From positions 310,001-374,000 of the forward strand of contig JAVXUO010002858.1 in assembly GCA_033065855.1 (NCBI GenBank): DNA of 64,000 bases. Direction: 5' to 3'. Of this stretch, positions 34,179 to 45,806 are shown in pieces. Each line of letters opens with the position of its first letter. Positions within the stretch are counted from its first letter, which is position 1. The translations under genes were made by a program, and so were the position numbers. Below the pieces are notes generated by a model. That model did no database searches, was not told the DNA's origin, and saw nothing but the letters and a program-made list of their open reading frames with translations. The stretch is from Escallonia rubra (taxonomy: Eukaryota > Streptophyta > Magnoliopsida > Escalloniales > Escalloniaceae).

Positions 34179-35284
34179 TTATTATCCCTATCATAAAAAA
34201 GGACATATACAACATGAGATTCATTAGCTTTTAATGTTATGATTAAACCGTAATAAACATCGGTACAGTTTTTAGAGTTTCCTGCAGTTCCTAACAAAAG
34301 AGAAATGCAATAAGGTTTTTGAAACATTAAACAGAAAAATTGAAATTGTTTCCACGCATTCTTGATAAAATAAGCATTAGAGTTTCATGCTCAGGGGTCA
34401 ATAAGCATGTGCTGTAACGGCTCATCTCTCATACGAATATGAAATAGGTGCCTGCTCCTTATTTCTCAAAATAGATTATGAAATAACACCATTCTCTGTA
34501 ATCTATGTTTGATTCTTCATTAAAGTTACAGAAGTTCTTTTACTAGATTCTCTCATGGTTATGATTATGGTGTTCAGGCTTGCCTGTTCATCTAGATATT
34601 GTTATTTGTTGCAAATTTTGTGTACTAAACCATTTTCTGTATAGTTTTAACTGATGGCTCTACACTTCCCCCTAAGATGCTCTCAGGCTGATCCTAGAGC
34701 TCCAAAACTACTAGATTCCTCACTGCACACATACTGAGAGTTATGGATGCCCCATGAAGAAGCTACAAACAGCAATGGAGCAACCCTCCAGAACCCAAGG
34801 CACTAAATCAGTCGAGCCCTAACCAAAGTTTTCTGCTACTGTTTCTTAACTGGGGTTAAGCTGCAAATCAAATTCATCGAAAGTGATATGCGGTTGGTGT
34901 TCGACTCTGCTCATCCCTGAATTGACCCATAAGCCTAGAGCTGTGTTTCTTAACTGGGGTTAAGCTACTGTTTCTTAGCTGGAAGGCATGAAACTTCTTC
35001 TTAATTGAGAATTGTAGACGATTAGAAACAAATTCACCTAAAGGGAGCTAGAGGCTGATTTCAGAAGTGCAATCACAAGCACATGACCACAGCATAACCG
35101 ATCAAGAACTAAAGAACAACCCCACCACAAACAAGACAAGCCTCACAACCCATGACCACACCTTCTGCTCGGGTGAGCTATCAAAACCCACCAAAAAATT
35201 CAATCGTGATTGCTTCAGGAAACAAGAAAAAGCAAAAACCCAACTAAGATTTGATGCCAAAAATGAAGGGTACCCATGAATCGG
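34179..35284. other. PIF-B region upstream of the three genes
   Basis: AT-rich, with only short open frames and no recognised gene. Promoter sequence for the minus-strand genes should lie here, but I see no distinctive site. Confidence 0.5.
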
Positions 35285-35541
35285 CAGTCGGCGCCTCCAA
35301 TCGTTCCAGATCTGAGTTGGCTCCACTCGCTGTCGACCGTCGGCTGTCCCCGGTGAGTGGGTGTTTACAGTCTGCCCGTCTAGGACTAGGAGAGTGGGAA
35401 TGGGTGAGAGAGTTGAGCGGCCTAGGGCAAGTCGCAGAGAGTGAGAGAGAGAGAGTGACTGAGATGAAATGGAAAAAAAAAAATTCAAAAGTTGAGGGGG
35501 TACATCAGCCCCCCCTCGTTCCAACGTAGCTCCGCCACTGA
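35285..35541 (-). repeat. hAT-like inner end, right arm within PIF-B
   Basis: Read on the minus strand from 35541 it begins cagtggcggagctacgtt and continues with a G-rich stretch (gggggggctgatg) and an A/T run. The same layout (aaaaaattcaaaag, a G-run, cagcccccc) ends the complete hAT element at 57602-58721, so it belongs to that kind of terminus. It is the inverted partner of 29269-29460. Confidence 0.6.
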
Positions 35542-36931
35542 CCACACAGGCGCACCCAAGGCCGCCAACCGCACGAAGGGCCACTACAGGCGACAGCCTT
35601 CGGCTGCCTAAATCAGTCGCGCACCCAAGAGCCACCCACAACGACACCGGCAACCACAGCGGCAACTGATCCCCGTTCCCAAGGGCTACACAACATACAC
35701 ATACAATCTCGCACGCCGAGGGCCATTAATGGCCCACCCACGGCCGCCGTCGGTCCAGTCACGCCACCACTGCCTGTCGTCCATCCAACGGAATAAGCTA
35801 CTTCTACTTCTTGTTAAATAGAAACGGAGGAAACGGAGGAAACCATCTTCAATCAATCAACCCACAAACAAAAATCAAAGAGAAAACAGAAACAGCAAGG
35901 AGAGTAGCAGATCGATCGACTGAAGAATAAAGTGAGAAATTGGTAAAAACCTTTGACAACTGTGCAGGCGATAGGACGTCGTTCTCTCCGGTCACGGATC
36001 GTTGGGTGCTTGTTAGGGAGATGATAGGTACTCGGCAGGAGGAAAGAGGCTCGGTTTTGACAGATCCACTGGATGGAAGGGAAATGTGTAGCTGAACTGG
36101 AGACGGCGTCTCCGTTTTCTATGTGACGTGTCTCCGGCAGCTAAGGGGAACAAGCGTTGAGTCGACCGCAGCTTCTATAATTTCTTCGGCAGCTTGAGCT
36201 TGAGAAATGGAGTGAGAGAGTGTTGGGGATCTGCTCATTGAAAATATGAGATGTGCAATGAATAACAGGCAGAGAGGGAGGGGGAGAGAGGAGAGCTGTG
36301 ACGTGACTAGGCATGTAGGCTTCGTAGAGCTTGTAAGAGAGAACCGTGAACAGTGGAAACCCATGCCTCACTCTTCAGAGTTTTCTTTGACAAGAGTTCG
36401 GCCGACTGAGAAAAGGTGAAAACACCTCAAAGGTGTTTTCACGTTTTCTACAATGTTCACGATTTTTGGATCCGATACAAATACAAAAAATGGTAAAAGT
36501 ACACGAAATATTCTGTTTTTTCGTAATCATTACAAAAAACGGAAAACAAAAACTCTAAACGTACGGGCCCTCAAAGTTTTAAGTTAAAGGATCCATTTTA
36601 TTAGGAGATTAATTTGTGATTCAAAACTTTTTGAATATCAGATTCAAAGAAGCAAGTCAGTAAAGCTTGTACGTTAATTGGTAGGCGTTTATGATTTCTG
36701 ACCAAAGCTTATGCCACCAACCATAAGGCAAAAACAATTGTCAAAATCAATTGTCCTATCATTTCTCTACACAATCTTGTTTGTTTTGTCTTAGTAGTTG
36801 CAAGTTTCAAACACTACTAATTTTGATCATGTGTGTTGCATGCGAGAGTAACAATATCAAAGTATTTATTGAGATATATCTTACGTGTATGCTTAATAAG
36901 AATAACAAATTTTCTAGTGACAAAAAAATAA

Positions 36932-38179
36932 GGGATAATATCACTTATATCCCTGAGTTTAGGGGTAAATTACAGACGAGGACACAAGTTAGCGTTTATA
37001 TCACTTCTGTCCTTTGACCAGACATAATACAAACGGTGTTAAAAATTAGTGTAAAATGACATGATTGCCCTTAGATTTGAGCTTTTGATCCTTTGACATG
37101 ATTACCACCGTATCTCACCACTTTTCTCTTTCTACTTTTTGCTTAAATTACCTCTTTGTATTATTGACTACCACACCATGAAAATCAAATGTCACCACAA
37201 TTTTCGAACTTTGACCACCACTGTGAAAATCAAATGTCACCACAATTTTCATACTTTTTAACTAACAGCACCAACAAAAACATAAGCATCAAACTCAAGC
37301 CCAATTAGAAGCATCAAAGTCAAATAAAAAATCGGTTCTGTTGCAAAAACCTAAAACCCAAATTGGAGTTGGTGCCATTTTGCGAGTCTATTACAATGGC
37401 AGCATAGTTGACGAGGAATAGTCGCGGGGTTGGGCGATGGGATATGGTAGTGGTGGGTCGATGGGATTTGTGGTGGTGGTGGGTTAATTTTTTGGTGTGG
37501 GCTGGGTGTGATGGGTGTCAAGGATGGTGATTGGGGGTTTGTGGTAGTGGCGGTGGTGAGTTTCTGGGAGGTGGAGGGCTTAGTTGAGGTGGAGGTCAGA
37601 GGCTGAACGAAGGTGGATGTGGTAGGCCGGAGGTCAGATCTGGTAAGATTAGGAAGACTCGACGAGGAAAGAGGGTGTAGTGTGGTTGTGCGTGGTCTGG
37701 GCGGTAGAAATGGAGGGTCACCGGCTGTGAAGGTTGGCTGCCGGCAAAGGCCGGTGATGGGGCTGAGTATGATATAATAGAGTGAGGACGTGGTTGTGAT
37801 ATGGCTATGGTGGAAATGTAGGGTTATCGGCGGTGGAAGCTAGCCGGTGATGGAGGTCGAGTCTGATATGTGAGAAAGGGAGAATGAGCTCGTTAAGGTT
37901 AGAAGGGAGTGAGAAAAAAGAAAAAAAATAGAATTATGTATTTCTAATCAAAAGGACGGAAGGAGGAGATGTATAAAATATGTATTAGGGATAGTATTGC
38001 CATTTTCAAAATACAATATTACCACGTCAGCAAAAAACGTTAGTTAGGGTCACAGAACCCTAACGATGGTCATATGTGATACAAAATGTTTACATTTTGG
38101 ATACGAGTGCAAAATTTTAAAACTTACGTCTTTGACTGTAATTTACCCCTAAACTGAGGGATATAAGTGATATTATCCC
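36932..38179. mobile_element. MULE-2: non-autonomous Mutator-like element, 1248 bp
   Basis: The inverted ends begin GGGATAATATCACTTATATC and match for more than 40 bp. The 9-bp target duplication aaaaaataa (36923-36931 and 38180-38188) is exact. The empty site survives in copy 3 near 51130 (gacaaaaaaataattaaa). There is no transposase; the interior is G-rich on the plus strand with GTGGTGG-type simple sequence. Confidence 0.95.
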
Positions 38180-40074
38180 AAAAAATAATTAAAAATTTAT
38201 TTCTACCTTTCTATATTAGTTCTCCTACAAATTTATGTCGGTAGAAATGAACTTGAGTAGTAATTGTTAGCTTTTAGTAAGAAATGAAGATGGAAAATAA
38301 TATATGAAGTTGTAGAAATAGTCCCTCTTAACTAATAGCAATTATAGTGATAATACTAACATTAATAACCCGTGTGTTGAGATTTCTATTACTCAAGGTC
38401 ATCAAAAAAAGAGTAAATATACATGATGAATAATTGAAAATAAAATAGGAGTGTAAACTTTATATGTAAACTTGTAATGAAATAAAGAAACGAGATTATG
38501 GTAGTTAGAGATAAAAACTGATGGAGAATATTGAGTTTTTCTGAATAATAAAAAAATTAAGATTAAAAGAAATATATAGAGAATCACTTTGACAAAATTT
38601 AATAATTAATGGAATTGCAAAGATATAAATAAAAATTTTGAGTGAGACATGTTGACGTAGAAGAAAGAGAAACGTAAAATCTATATAATTAGTTGAATTT
38701 TAGATGGCAAAAAAGAAATCAAATCAAATTGAATAAGAAAGGAGGAGAGATAAAAAAAAAAAAGGAAACCAAATCATTATTACAAAGGTAAGCAAATTCA
38801 ACATGTTCCAAAAAGTTAAACTAGGAAAGGTCCATACAAGCGATCACGTGACAACATACCTTCACTTTTGACGTTTCATAAATATAGAATTAGATTTCCA
38901 CAAGTACATAATTACACACCCAAGTTAATTCTAAGTAGGCCTTTGAACTCTTCATTCTCACATTTTCCCAAGGACCTCATCTATTTATTACTTGATATTT
39001 TCTAATAAAAAAACTATTCGTTCTCCTATTTGACAAATATTACGTCATATTAACTTATCAACTCATCAGCCTACGTCGTACTTAGCATACTATATTGGGA
39101 CAAGACATAGCACACTCCGGGCAAAATATGATCTCCTTCATGTCGTATGAAGGATGGACATAATTTGAAGAGTCGAACAGATTGAAGGGTTTCAATTTCT
39201 TAGACTAAAAGAAACATGAAGATGGCATCCAGAAAAAAAACGAAAGCCTTGTTTTCCCAAGTTCAAAAATGTGCTTCACAATGTTCATAGACCAATATAA
39301 TAAAACTTCACCTTTTATTCTCGTCCTGATGTACTGAACTCGTATATATGACAAATCACGAACAAGGAAGATGTGTATGCTTTAACAAAAAGCAAAAAAG
39401 GGAAGATGTTTGTCTGCTTTGGGTCTGAAGATCGTCCAGAGACCATTGATGTCTCCCCGGCTTGGACCCCCCCACGTACTCTTTTAAGTGAAGAATGCCT
39501 TTATTGCTTGTAAAGATACTTAGGAGACACTCTAATGTGGGGAGTTCCTTTGCCGAGCAAATTAATTTTCCCTGTGACTTGATTTATTTCTTTGCAAGCC
39601 AACGGACGAAGTCAAGAATTGGGGCAGCGTTTGACAGATGAAAACGAAGTTATGCACAAGTTGAATGATGTATCTTAAGGACGAGCGTGTATGGAATGGT
39701 CTCAGATCACTAGTTCGGATTATTTATGACCGCTGATTAAGAAATGATTGATGTTACACGATCTAATACGCCTTGGTTCCTAAGATTGACATTGATTTCT
39801 AGAAGGCTGATGTGACATAGTAAAAGAAAAAAAGGACGAAAGAGTGTTTTCCAATATTAAATGGTCATAGTTGCCAAACTACACAATTTTCTCTACCAGG
39901 GGACTAAGTTCATTCTTTCCTTTATTTCATCTTTCACTTGTTTTCTTTTTAATATATGAGGAGTGTGAGTGAAAGAATGGCTGTACCTTTAATAATATGG
40001 TTTGAATACCATTTATGAAACATGAAAATGCTTATTCTTCTGTTGGTTTATCTTTTTTTTTTTTTTTTTGAGGT

Positions 40075-40838
40075 AGAAGAGTAGGAAATATATACCAGAT
40101 ATCAAACAGTGGAATGTACAAACGGAAAGAAAAACACATGGTGCCCAGATATTTCTCGAAACTTGAGGATCCTGTGAACTCAAATGCCCTCTCAATGAGC
40201 AGGCGTTTCTCCAAGCTAGCATTAGGACTAATGACCAGGGAAGATTTTGCCCAATTGACACATTGTCCAGAAAACCAGCAGTAATCATATAAGATTCGTT
40301 TAACAGGCTCGATGTCTGTCAGCGCTTCTTTGGATAAACGAAGAAAGAGGAAGATATCGTTGGCATATAGAAGGTGTGAGACCGATGGTGAGTATTTCCT
40401 CGCCTTAATGCCCTGAAAGAGTCCTCGCTGTTCTCCTTGGAGGAGGCTGGCCGAGAGAGTCTCCGCACAAAGCAAAAAAAGATAGGGAGATAACGGGTCG
40501 CCCTGACGAATACCTTGAGTGGGGGTGAAGAACGGAGTGGGGGCCCCATTGACCAGGAGGGAGTAAGAGATGGAGGAAAAGCATTGGTGGATAAGCTGAA
40601 TCCAGTGCGAGGGAAAGCCCAGAACCGAGCAGATACCGTGGAGAAAGTCCCAACGGACCCGGTCAAAAGCTTTACTCAAGTCCAGTTTCAGTGCAACTAG
40701 GATGACTCCCCCTTTTGTGCGCTTGCGCACACAGTCAGTCAGTTCTTGTGCAAGTAAGACATTGTCAGCAAGAGTACGACCAGTTAGAAAAGCATTTTGA
40801 TAGGGCGAAACCAAGTCGGTCATCACAGGCCTACTACG
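40075..40838 (-). pseudogene. LINE reverse transcriptase fragment
   Basis: L1-type RT in one open stretch: MTDLVSPYQNAFLTGRTLAD, LDLSKAFDRVRWDFL, GIRQGDPLSPYLFLLC, HLLYANDIFLF and CVNWAKSSLVIS, ending around KYLG. After that the sequence jumps to the 3' tail, so the region beyond the RT thumb is missing. The YADD active site reads YAND, so the first of the paired catalytic Asp residues is lost. The open frame extends upstream of RT only by reading the antisense of the inverted part. Confidence 0.9.
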
Positions 40839-40849
40839 GAAGCCTCTCA

Positions 40850-41345
40850 TTCCGCTTTTCCCTTCCCCTCTCGCTTTGAGGCCATGTGGCTGGCTTCTCC
40901 GCAATGTTTACCCGTAATCAGGGAGCTTTGGACTGGCTTCGTCATGGGCTCTCCACTCTTTCAGTTAATGCGTAAGCTAAGCCTTGTGTTGCATGCTTTA
41001 AGCTCCTGGAGCACATCCACCTTCGGACGCCTTGAAGGTCAGATCAGATCGATCCAACTCCGGCTTGCTCAGAGTCAGTCTTTGGAGGAGGACTCTCATG
41101 TGCCCAGTCCTAATGAGTTATTTCTGCGTCACCGTCTAGACTTCCTTTTAACTTGTGAGGACGTCTTCTGAGCTCAGAGATCCAAAATTACTTGGCTGGA
41201 AGCCGGAGATCGGAACTCAAAGCTCTTCCATGCCTCCACGATCATTCGTCGACGGAAAAATTTTATCACTTCGCTTACAGATGTCTCTGGCCGATGGGTG
41301 TCTAGCGAGACAGACCTTCGCTCATGCCTGCGGTGGCTGACATGC
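40850..41345 (+). pseudogene. LINE segment upstream of RT, inverted
   Basis: The plus strand encodes the part of an L1 ORF2 between endonuclease and RT: RFEAMWLASPQCLPVIRELW, FGRLEGQIRSIQLRLAQSQ, RHRLDFLLTCEDVF and, in another frame, WLEAGDRNSKLFHAS. It ends around SGRWVSSETDLRS. About 130 residues between this and the RT fragment are missing. A short segment containing atgcctgcggtggctgacat is duplicated at about 41325 and 41440. Confidence 0.82.
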
Positions 41346-44300
41346 GTGCCCGTAGTGAGGTTCAACAGCGTACCAGGCGGCTGGTTAGGTGCTTGAAGTT
41401 CCAGAATACGAAGACGCTTCAGTCCTTTCAGGGAGTCTATGCCTGCGGTGGCTGACATGCGTTTTTCTTCATAAACTAAAAAATTTATTGTGGAGTGTGC
41501 CCTTTTTTTCTCATTAGACTTTATGAAGGTAGCAGTCAGTGTCCTCACAGTGTCCTAGAAAATGCTTAGGCTGCAAGTGAGATAAGTATTCATGTTTAAA
41601 TTAGTGGATTTGTCGGTATATTGTGGCTAAATATTGTGATGAATCCTCCAAGTCCAGCAGTTGGTTAACTCTGTTGATTAAGTACTGTGAGGAGGGCTAG
41701 TGAGAGAAGAGGTGCTAGGGGAGTGCACTTAGCTGCTTACTTTTAATGATACACAACACTTGTTCGATAGCTGAGGCAATTGATCCTAGAGTCTCTAATC
41801 GTGGTATTGTTCTTGTAATCATTTTTTGGGGCAATAAAGGCTATTGTTTGAGTTAGCCTCTCCCCTTGAGCAAAGCTGCAAATCCAATAGGGTGTGCATG
41901 TGGTGTAGTACATCTCACTCCGCCCAATCAGATACGAACGGAGGAATCAACGAAAGAATAAATCCCAAGCTTTTTTAAACACTTAAATGTCTATCTTATG
42001 TTCGTTTTTTTTTTTTGTGTGTGTTCTGAAGAGTCTTTAGCGGCTCTTATAAAACTTGATAAGACTTTGTGGATGCTTTTTTGTATATTTTTTTTTGTGT
42101 ATTATCGAAAAGTGCACTTAGTTTTGGTACCCATTTTTTTTTCCTTCTCCAATTTTAAGAACTAGTTTTTAAACTGAAGAAGGAAAAACTTGTTTTTTTT
42201 TTTTTGAGACCACCACCACCACCCTCCCACCGCCGGCAGCCACCTCAGGCGACCACCTCCGGCGACCACCGGCAGCCACCAGCCACTGCCGGCCACCACC
42301 GCCGGCGACAACCCCTGGCAGCCACCAGCCACTGCCGGCCACCACCACCGTCGGCCACCGCTACGTCCCACCACCGCCACCACAAAATAAAAACTGGGTT
42401 ATCAAACACAAAAAAAAAAAAAACTCAAAATAAAATTGGGTTATTAAACACCCATTTGTTTTTTTGTAAAAAAAAAATTTAAACTGCTCTTTAATGTTTA
42501 TTTTTTAAAAAACTGAAAATAAAAAAAAAAAATTTGTCGAACGAAGCCTTAAATGCCTAAAAACCAGTTTTCGGTTTTGAGGCAAGTTTTAGATTGTTGA
42601 CTAAGTAAGTAAAGTTTTAAGTTAAAGGATCCATTTTATTAGGAGATTAATTTGTGATTCAAAACTTTTTGAATATCAGATTCAAAGAAGCAAGTCAGTA
42701 AAGCTTCTACGTTAATTGGTAGGCGTTTATGATTTCTGACCAAAGCTTATGCCACCAACCATAAGGCAAAAACAATTGTCAAAATCAATTGTCCTATCAT
42801 TTCTCTACACAATCTTGTTTGTTTTGTCTTAGTAGTTGCAAGTTTCAAACACTACTATTTCTACCTTTCTACATTAGTTCTCCTACAAATTTCTATCGTT
42901 AGAAATGAACTTGAGTATTAATTGTTAGCTTTTAGTAAGAAATGAAGATGAAAAATAGTATATGAAGTTGTAGAAATAGTCCCTCTTAACTAATAGCAAT
43001 TATAATGATAATACTAACAATAATAACCCGTGTGTTGAGATTTCTATTACTCAAGGTCATCAAGAAAAGAGCAAATATACATGATGAATAATTGAAAATA
43101 AAATAGGAGTGTAAAATTTATATGTAAACTTGTAATGAAATAAATAAAGAAGATTATGGTAGTTAGAGATAAAAACTGATGGAGAATATTGAGTTTTTCT
43201 GAATAATAAAAAAATTAAGATTAAAAGAAATATATAGAGAATCACTTTAACAAAATTTAAGAATTAATGGAATTGCAAAGATATAAATAAAAATTTTGAG
43301 TGAGACATGTTGACGTAGAAGAAAGAGAAACATAAAATCTATATAATTAGTTGAATTTTAGATGGCAAAAAAAAAAAAAATCAAATCAAATTGAATAAGA
43401 GAGGAGGAGAGATAAAAAAAAAGGAAACCAAATCATTATTACAAAGGTAAGCAAATTCAACATGTTCGAAAAAGTTAAACTAAGAAAGGTCCATACAAGC
43501 GATCACGTGACAACATACCTTCAGTTTTGACGTTTCATAAATATAGAATTAGATTTCCACAAGTACATAATTACACACCCAAGTTAATTCTAAGTAGGCC
43601 TTTGAACTCGTCATTCTCACATTTTCCCAAGGACCTCATCTATTTATTACTTGATATTTTCTAATAAAAAAACTATTCGTTCTCCTATTCGACAAATATT
43701 ACGTCATATTAACTTATCAACTCATCCGCCTACGTCGTACTTAGCATACTAAATTTGGACAAGACAGAGCACACTCCGGGCAAAATATGATCTCCTTCAT
43801 GTCGTATGAAGGATGGACATAATTTGAAGAGTCAAACAGATTGAAGGGTTTCAATTTCTTAGACTAAAAGAAACATGAAGATGGCATCCAGAAAAACGAA
43901 AGCCTTGTTTTCCCAAGTTCAAAAATGTGCTTCACAATGTTCATAGACCAATATAATAAAACTTCACATTTTATTCGCGTCCTGATTTACTTGAACTCGT
44001 ATATATGACAAATCACGAACAAGGAGGATGGGTATGCTTTAACAAAAATCAAAAAAGCAAAAAAAGGAAGATGTTTGTCTGCTTTGGGTCTGAAGATCGT
44101 CCAGAGACCATTGATGTTTCACCGGCTTGGACCCCCCCACGTACTCTTTTAAGTGAAGAATGCCTTTATTGCTTGTAAAGATACTTAGGAGACACTCTAA
44201 TGCGGGGAGTTCCTTTGCCGAGCAAATTAATTTTCCCTGTGACTTGATTTATTTCTTTGCAAGCCAACAGACGAAGTCAAGAATTGGGGCAGCGTTTGAC

Positions 44301-45412
44301 AGATGAAAACGAAGTTATGCACAAGTTGAATGATGTGTCTTAACGACGAGCGTGTATGGAATGGTCTCAGATCACTAGTTCGGATTATTTATGATCGCTG
44401 ATAAAGAAAGGATTGATGTTACACGGTTCAATACACCTTGGTTCCTAAGATTGACATTAATTTCTAGAAGGCTGATGTGACATAAGTAAAAGAAAAAAGG
44501 ACGAAAGAGTGTTTTCCAATATTAAATGGTCATAGTTGCCAAACTACACAATTTTCTCTACCAGGGGACTAAGCTCATTATTTCCTTTATTTCATCTTTC
44601 ACTTGTTTTCTTTTTAATATATGAGGAGTCTGAGTGAAAGAATGGCTGTACCTTTAATAATATGGTTTGAATACCATTTATGAAACATGAAAATGCTTAT
44701 TCTTCTATTGGTTTATCCTTAATGATGTACCTTTCAACCTTTTTTTTTTATTCATAAAATTTAAAAAATTTATTGTGGAGTGTGCCCTTTTTTTCTCATT
44801 AGACTTTATGAAGGTAGCAGTCAGTGTCCTCACAGTGTCCTAGAAAATGCTTAGGCTGCAAGTGAGATAAGTACTCATGTTTAAATTAGTGGATGTGTTG
44901 GTATATTGTGGCTAAACATTGTGATGAATCCTCCAAGTCCAGCAGTCCGTTGACTCTGGGGATTAAGGACTGTGAGGAGGGCTAGTGAGAGAAGAGGTGC
45001 TAGGGGAGTGCACTTAGCTGCTTACTTTAAAGGGATAATACTATTTTACTCCCCTGAACTATCCCCGTTTTGTTATTTTGGTCCCTGAACTTTAAAATTC
45101 GTTAAATCAGTCCCTGTACTTTGCATCGTCATTAATTTAGTCCCTCCATTAACAAATCTGTTAAAACTCGGGGGTATTTTAGTCAAATAATAAAAAAATA
45201 TGGGATAATACCATTTTAGTCCCCTGAACTATTCCCGCTTTTTTATTTTGGTCCCTGTACTTTAAAATTCGTTAAATCAGTCCATGTACTTTGCATCGTC
45301 ATTAATTTAGTTCCTCCGTTAGCATTTCTGTTAAAACTCGGGGGTATTTTAGTCAAATAATGAAAAAATATTTCATATCTCTTCCCTTTCTGCTTTCCCC
45401 CAACCCATACCA

Positions 45413-45432
45413 CCCCCCCCCCCCCCCCCCCC
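45413..45432 (+). repeat. Homopolymer C tract (20 nt)
   Basis: Twenty consecutive C bases inside MULE-3. Such runs are unstable and prone to sequencing error, and the G-rich strand could fold into a quadruplex. Confidence 0.9.
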
Positions 45433-45806
45433 GCCTTTCCACCGTTGCTACCACCACCATAAACCCACCATCACCACCAGCCATTCAAGCACCACAATTC
45501 TCAGCCACCAGAAGACCTGTTCATCATACCTACCATTAACCCCCCACTCTCCCCCGTTCTTCTTCCCCCACATCTGCTGCGACCACCGTAAATCAACCAT
45601 CACCGCTTCCGCCTTTTCTCTAGCAATTGGTGGAATGCATAAGCCCTCCATAAAGATGGGTGACCTTCCTGGGTTTCCTTTGCAGATTCTTGTTATTTTT
45701 CGTTGCAGATATGAGAACGGAAGGAATTGGGTGGGCTTCCTAGTTTCCTTTGCTGTAATTGGGGTGTTGGTGTTAGGAGGGAGGAGGAAGGGTATGTTAA
45801 ATCAGG

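Larger units (their letters stand above)
28667..36570 (-). mobile_element. PIF-B: PIF/Harbinger element with three intact-looking genes, 7.9 kb
   Basis: Inverted ends of about 100 bp share gtttagag, tttttgttttc and cgtgtacttttaycatttttt. The left flank is taa and the right tca, consistent with a 3-bp target duplication carrying one change. Copies 2 and 3 of the triplication show the same locus without the insertion (gactaagtaagtaaag at about 42599 and 48280), which fixes the boundaries. Inside, on the minus strand, are an RNase H1 N-terminal-domain gene (33819-34178), a Myb/SANT-like gene (32486-33480) and a transposase gene (30777-32182). All three read through without stops, so this may be an autonomous or recently active copy. 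A second pair of inverted ends lies inside it (29269 and 35541). Confidence 0.85.
40053..41462 (-). mobile_element. L1-type LINE fragment with 5' inversion
   Basis: A poly-T run (40053-40069) marks the 3' poly-A tail of a minus-strand LINE. From 40838 leftwards the minus strand encodes RT. From about 40850 rightwards the plus strand encodes the stretch that lies upstream of RT in the same protein. The two parts meet head to head, as expected from twin priming. Copies 2 and 3 lack the insertion (ggtttatccttaatg at about 44710 and 53010). A few tens of bases of target seem to have been lost, and I see no target duplication. Confidence 0.85.
28313..42124. repeat. Tandem triplication, copy 1
   Basis: First of three direct copies of a unit whose uninterrupted length is about 3.3 kb. 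The unit starts inside the MITE (tttggtaacca) and ends near attatcgaaaagtgcac. The core from about 38190 to 40050 aligns base by base with 42860-44740 and 51140-53040. This copy is enlarged by PIF-B (28667-36570), MULE-2 (36932-38179) and a LINE (40053-41462). No gene is recognised in the unit itself. Confidence 0.88.

Noticed and set aside
35102-35665. 187-codon minus-strand open frame in PIF-B
   Set aside because: It runs across the hAT-like terminal arm and serine/leucine-rich low-complexity sequence, with no recognisable domain.
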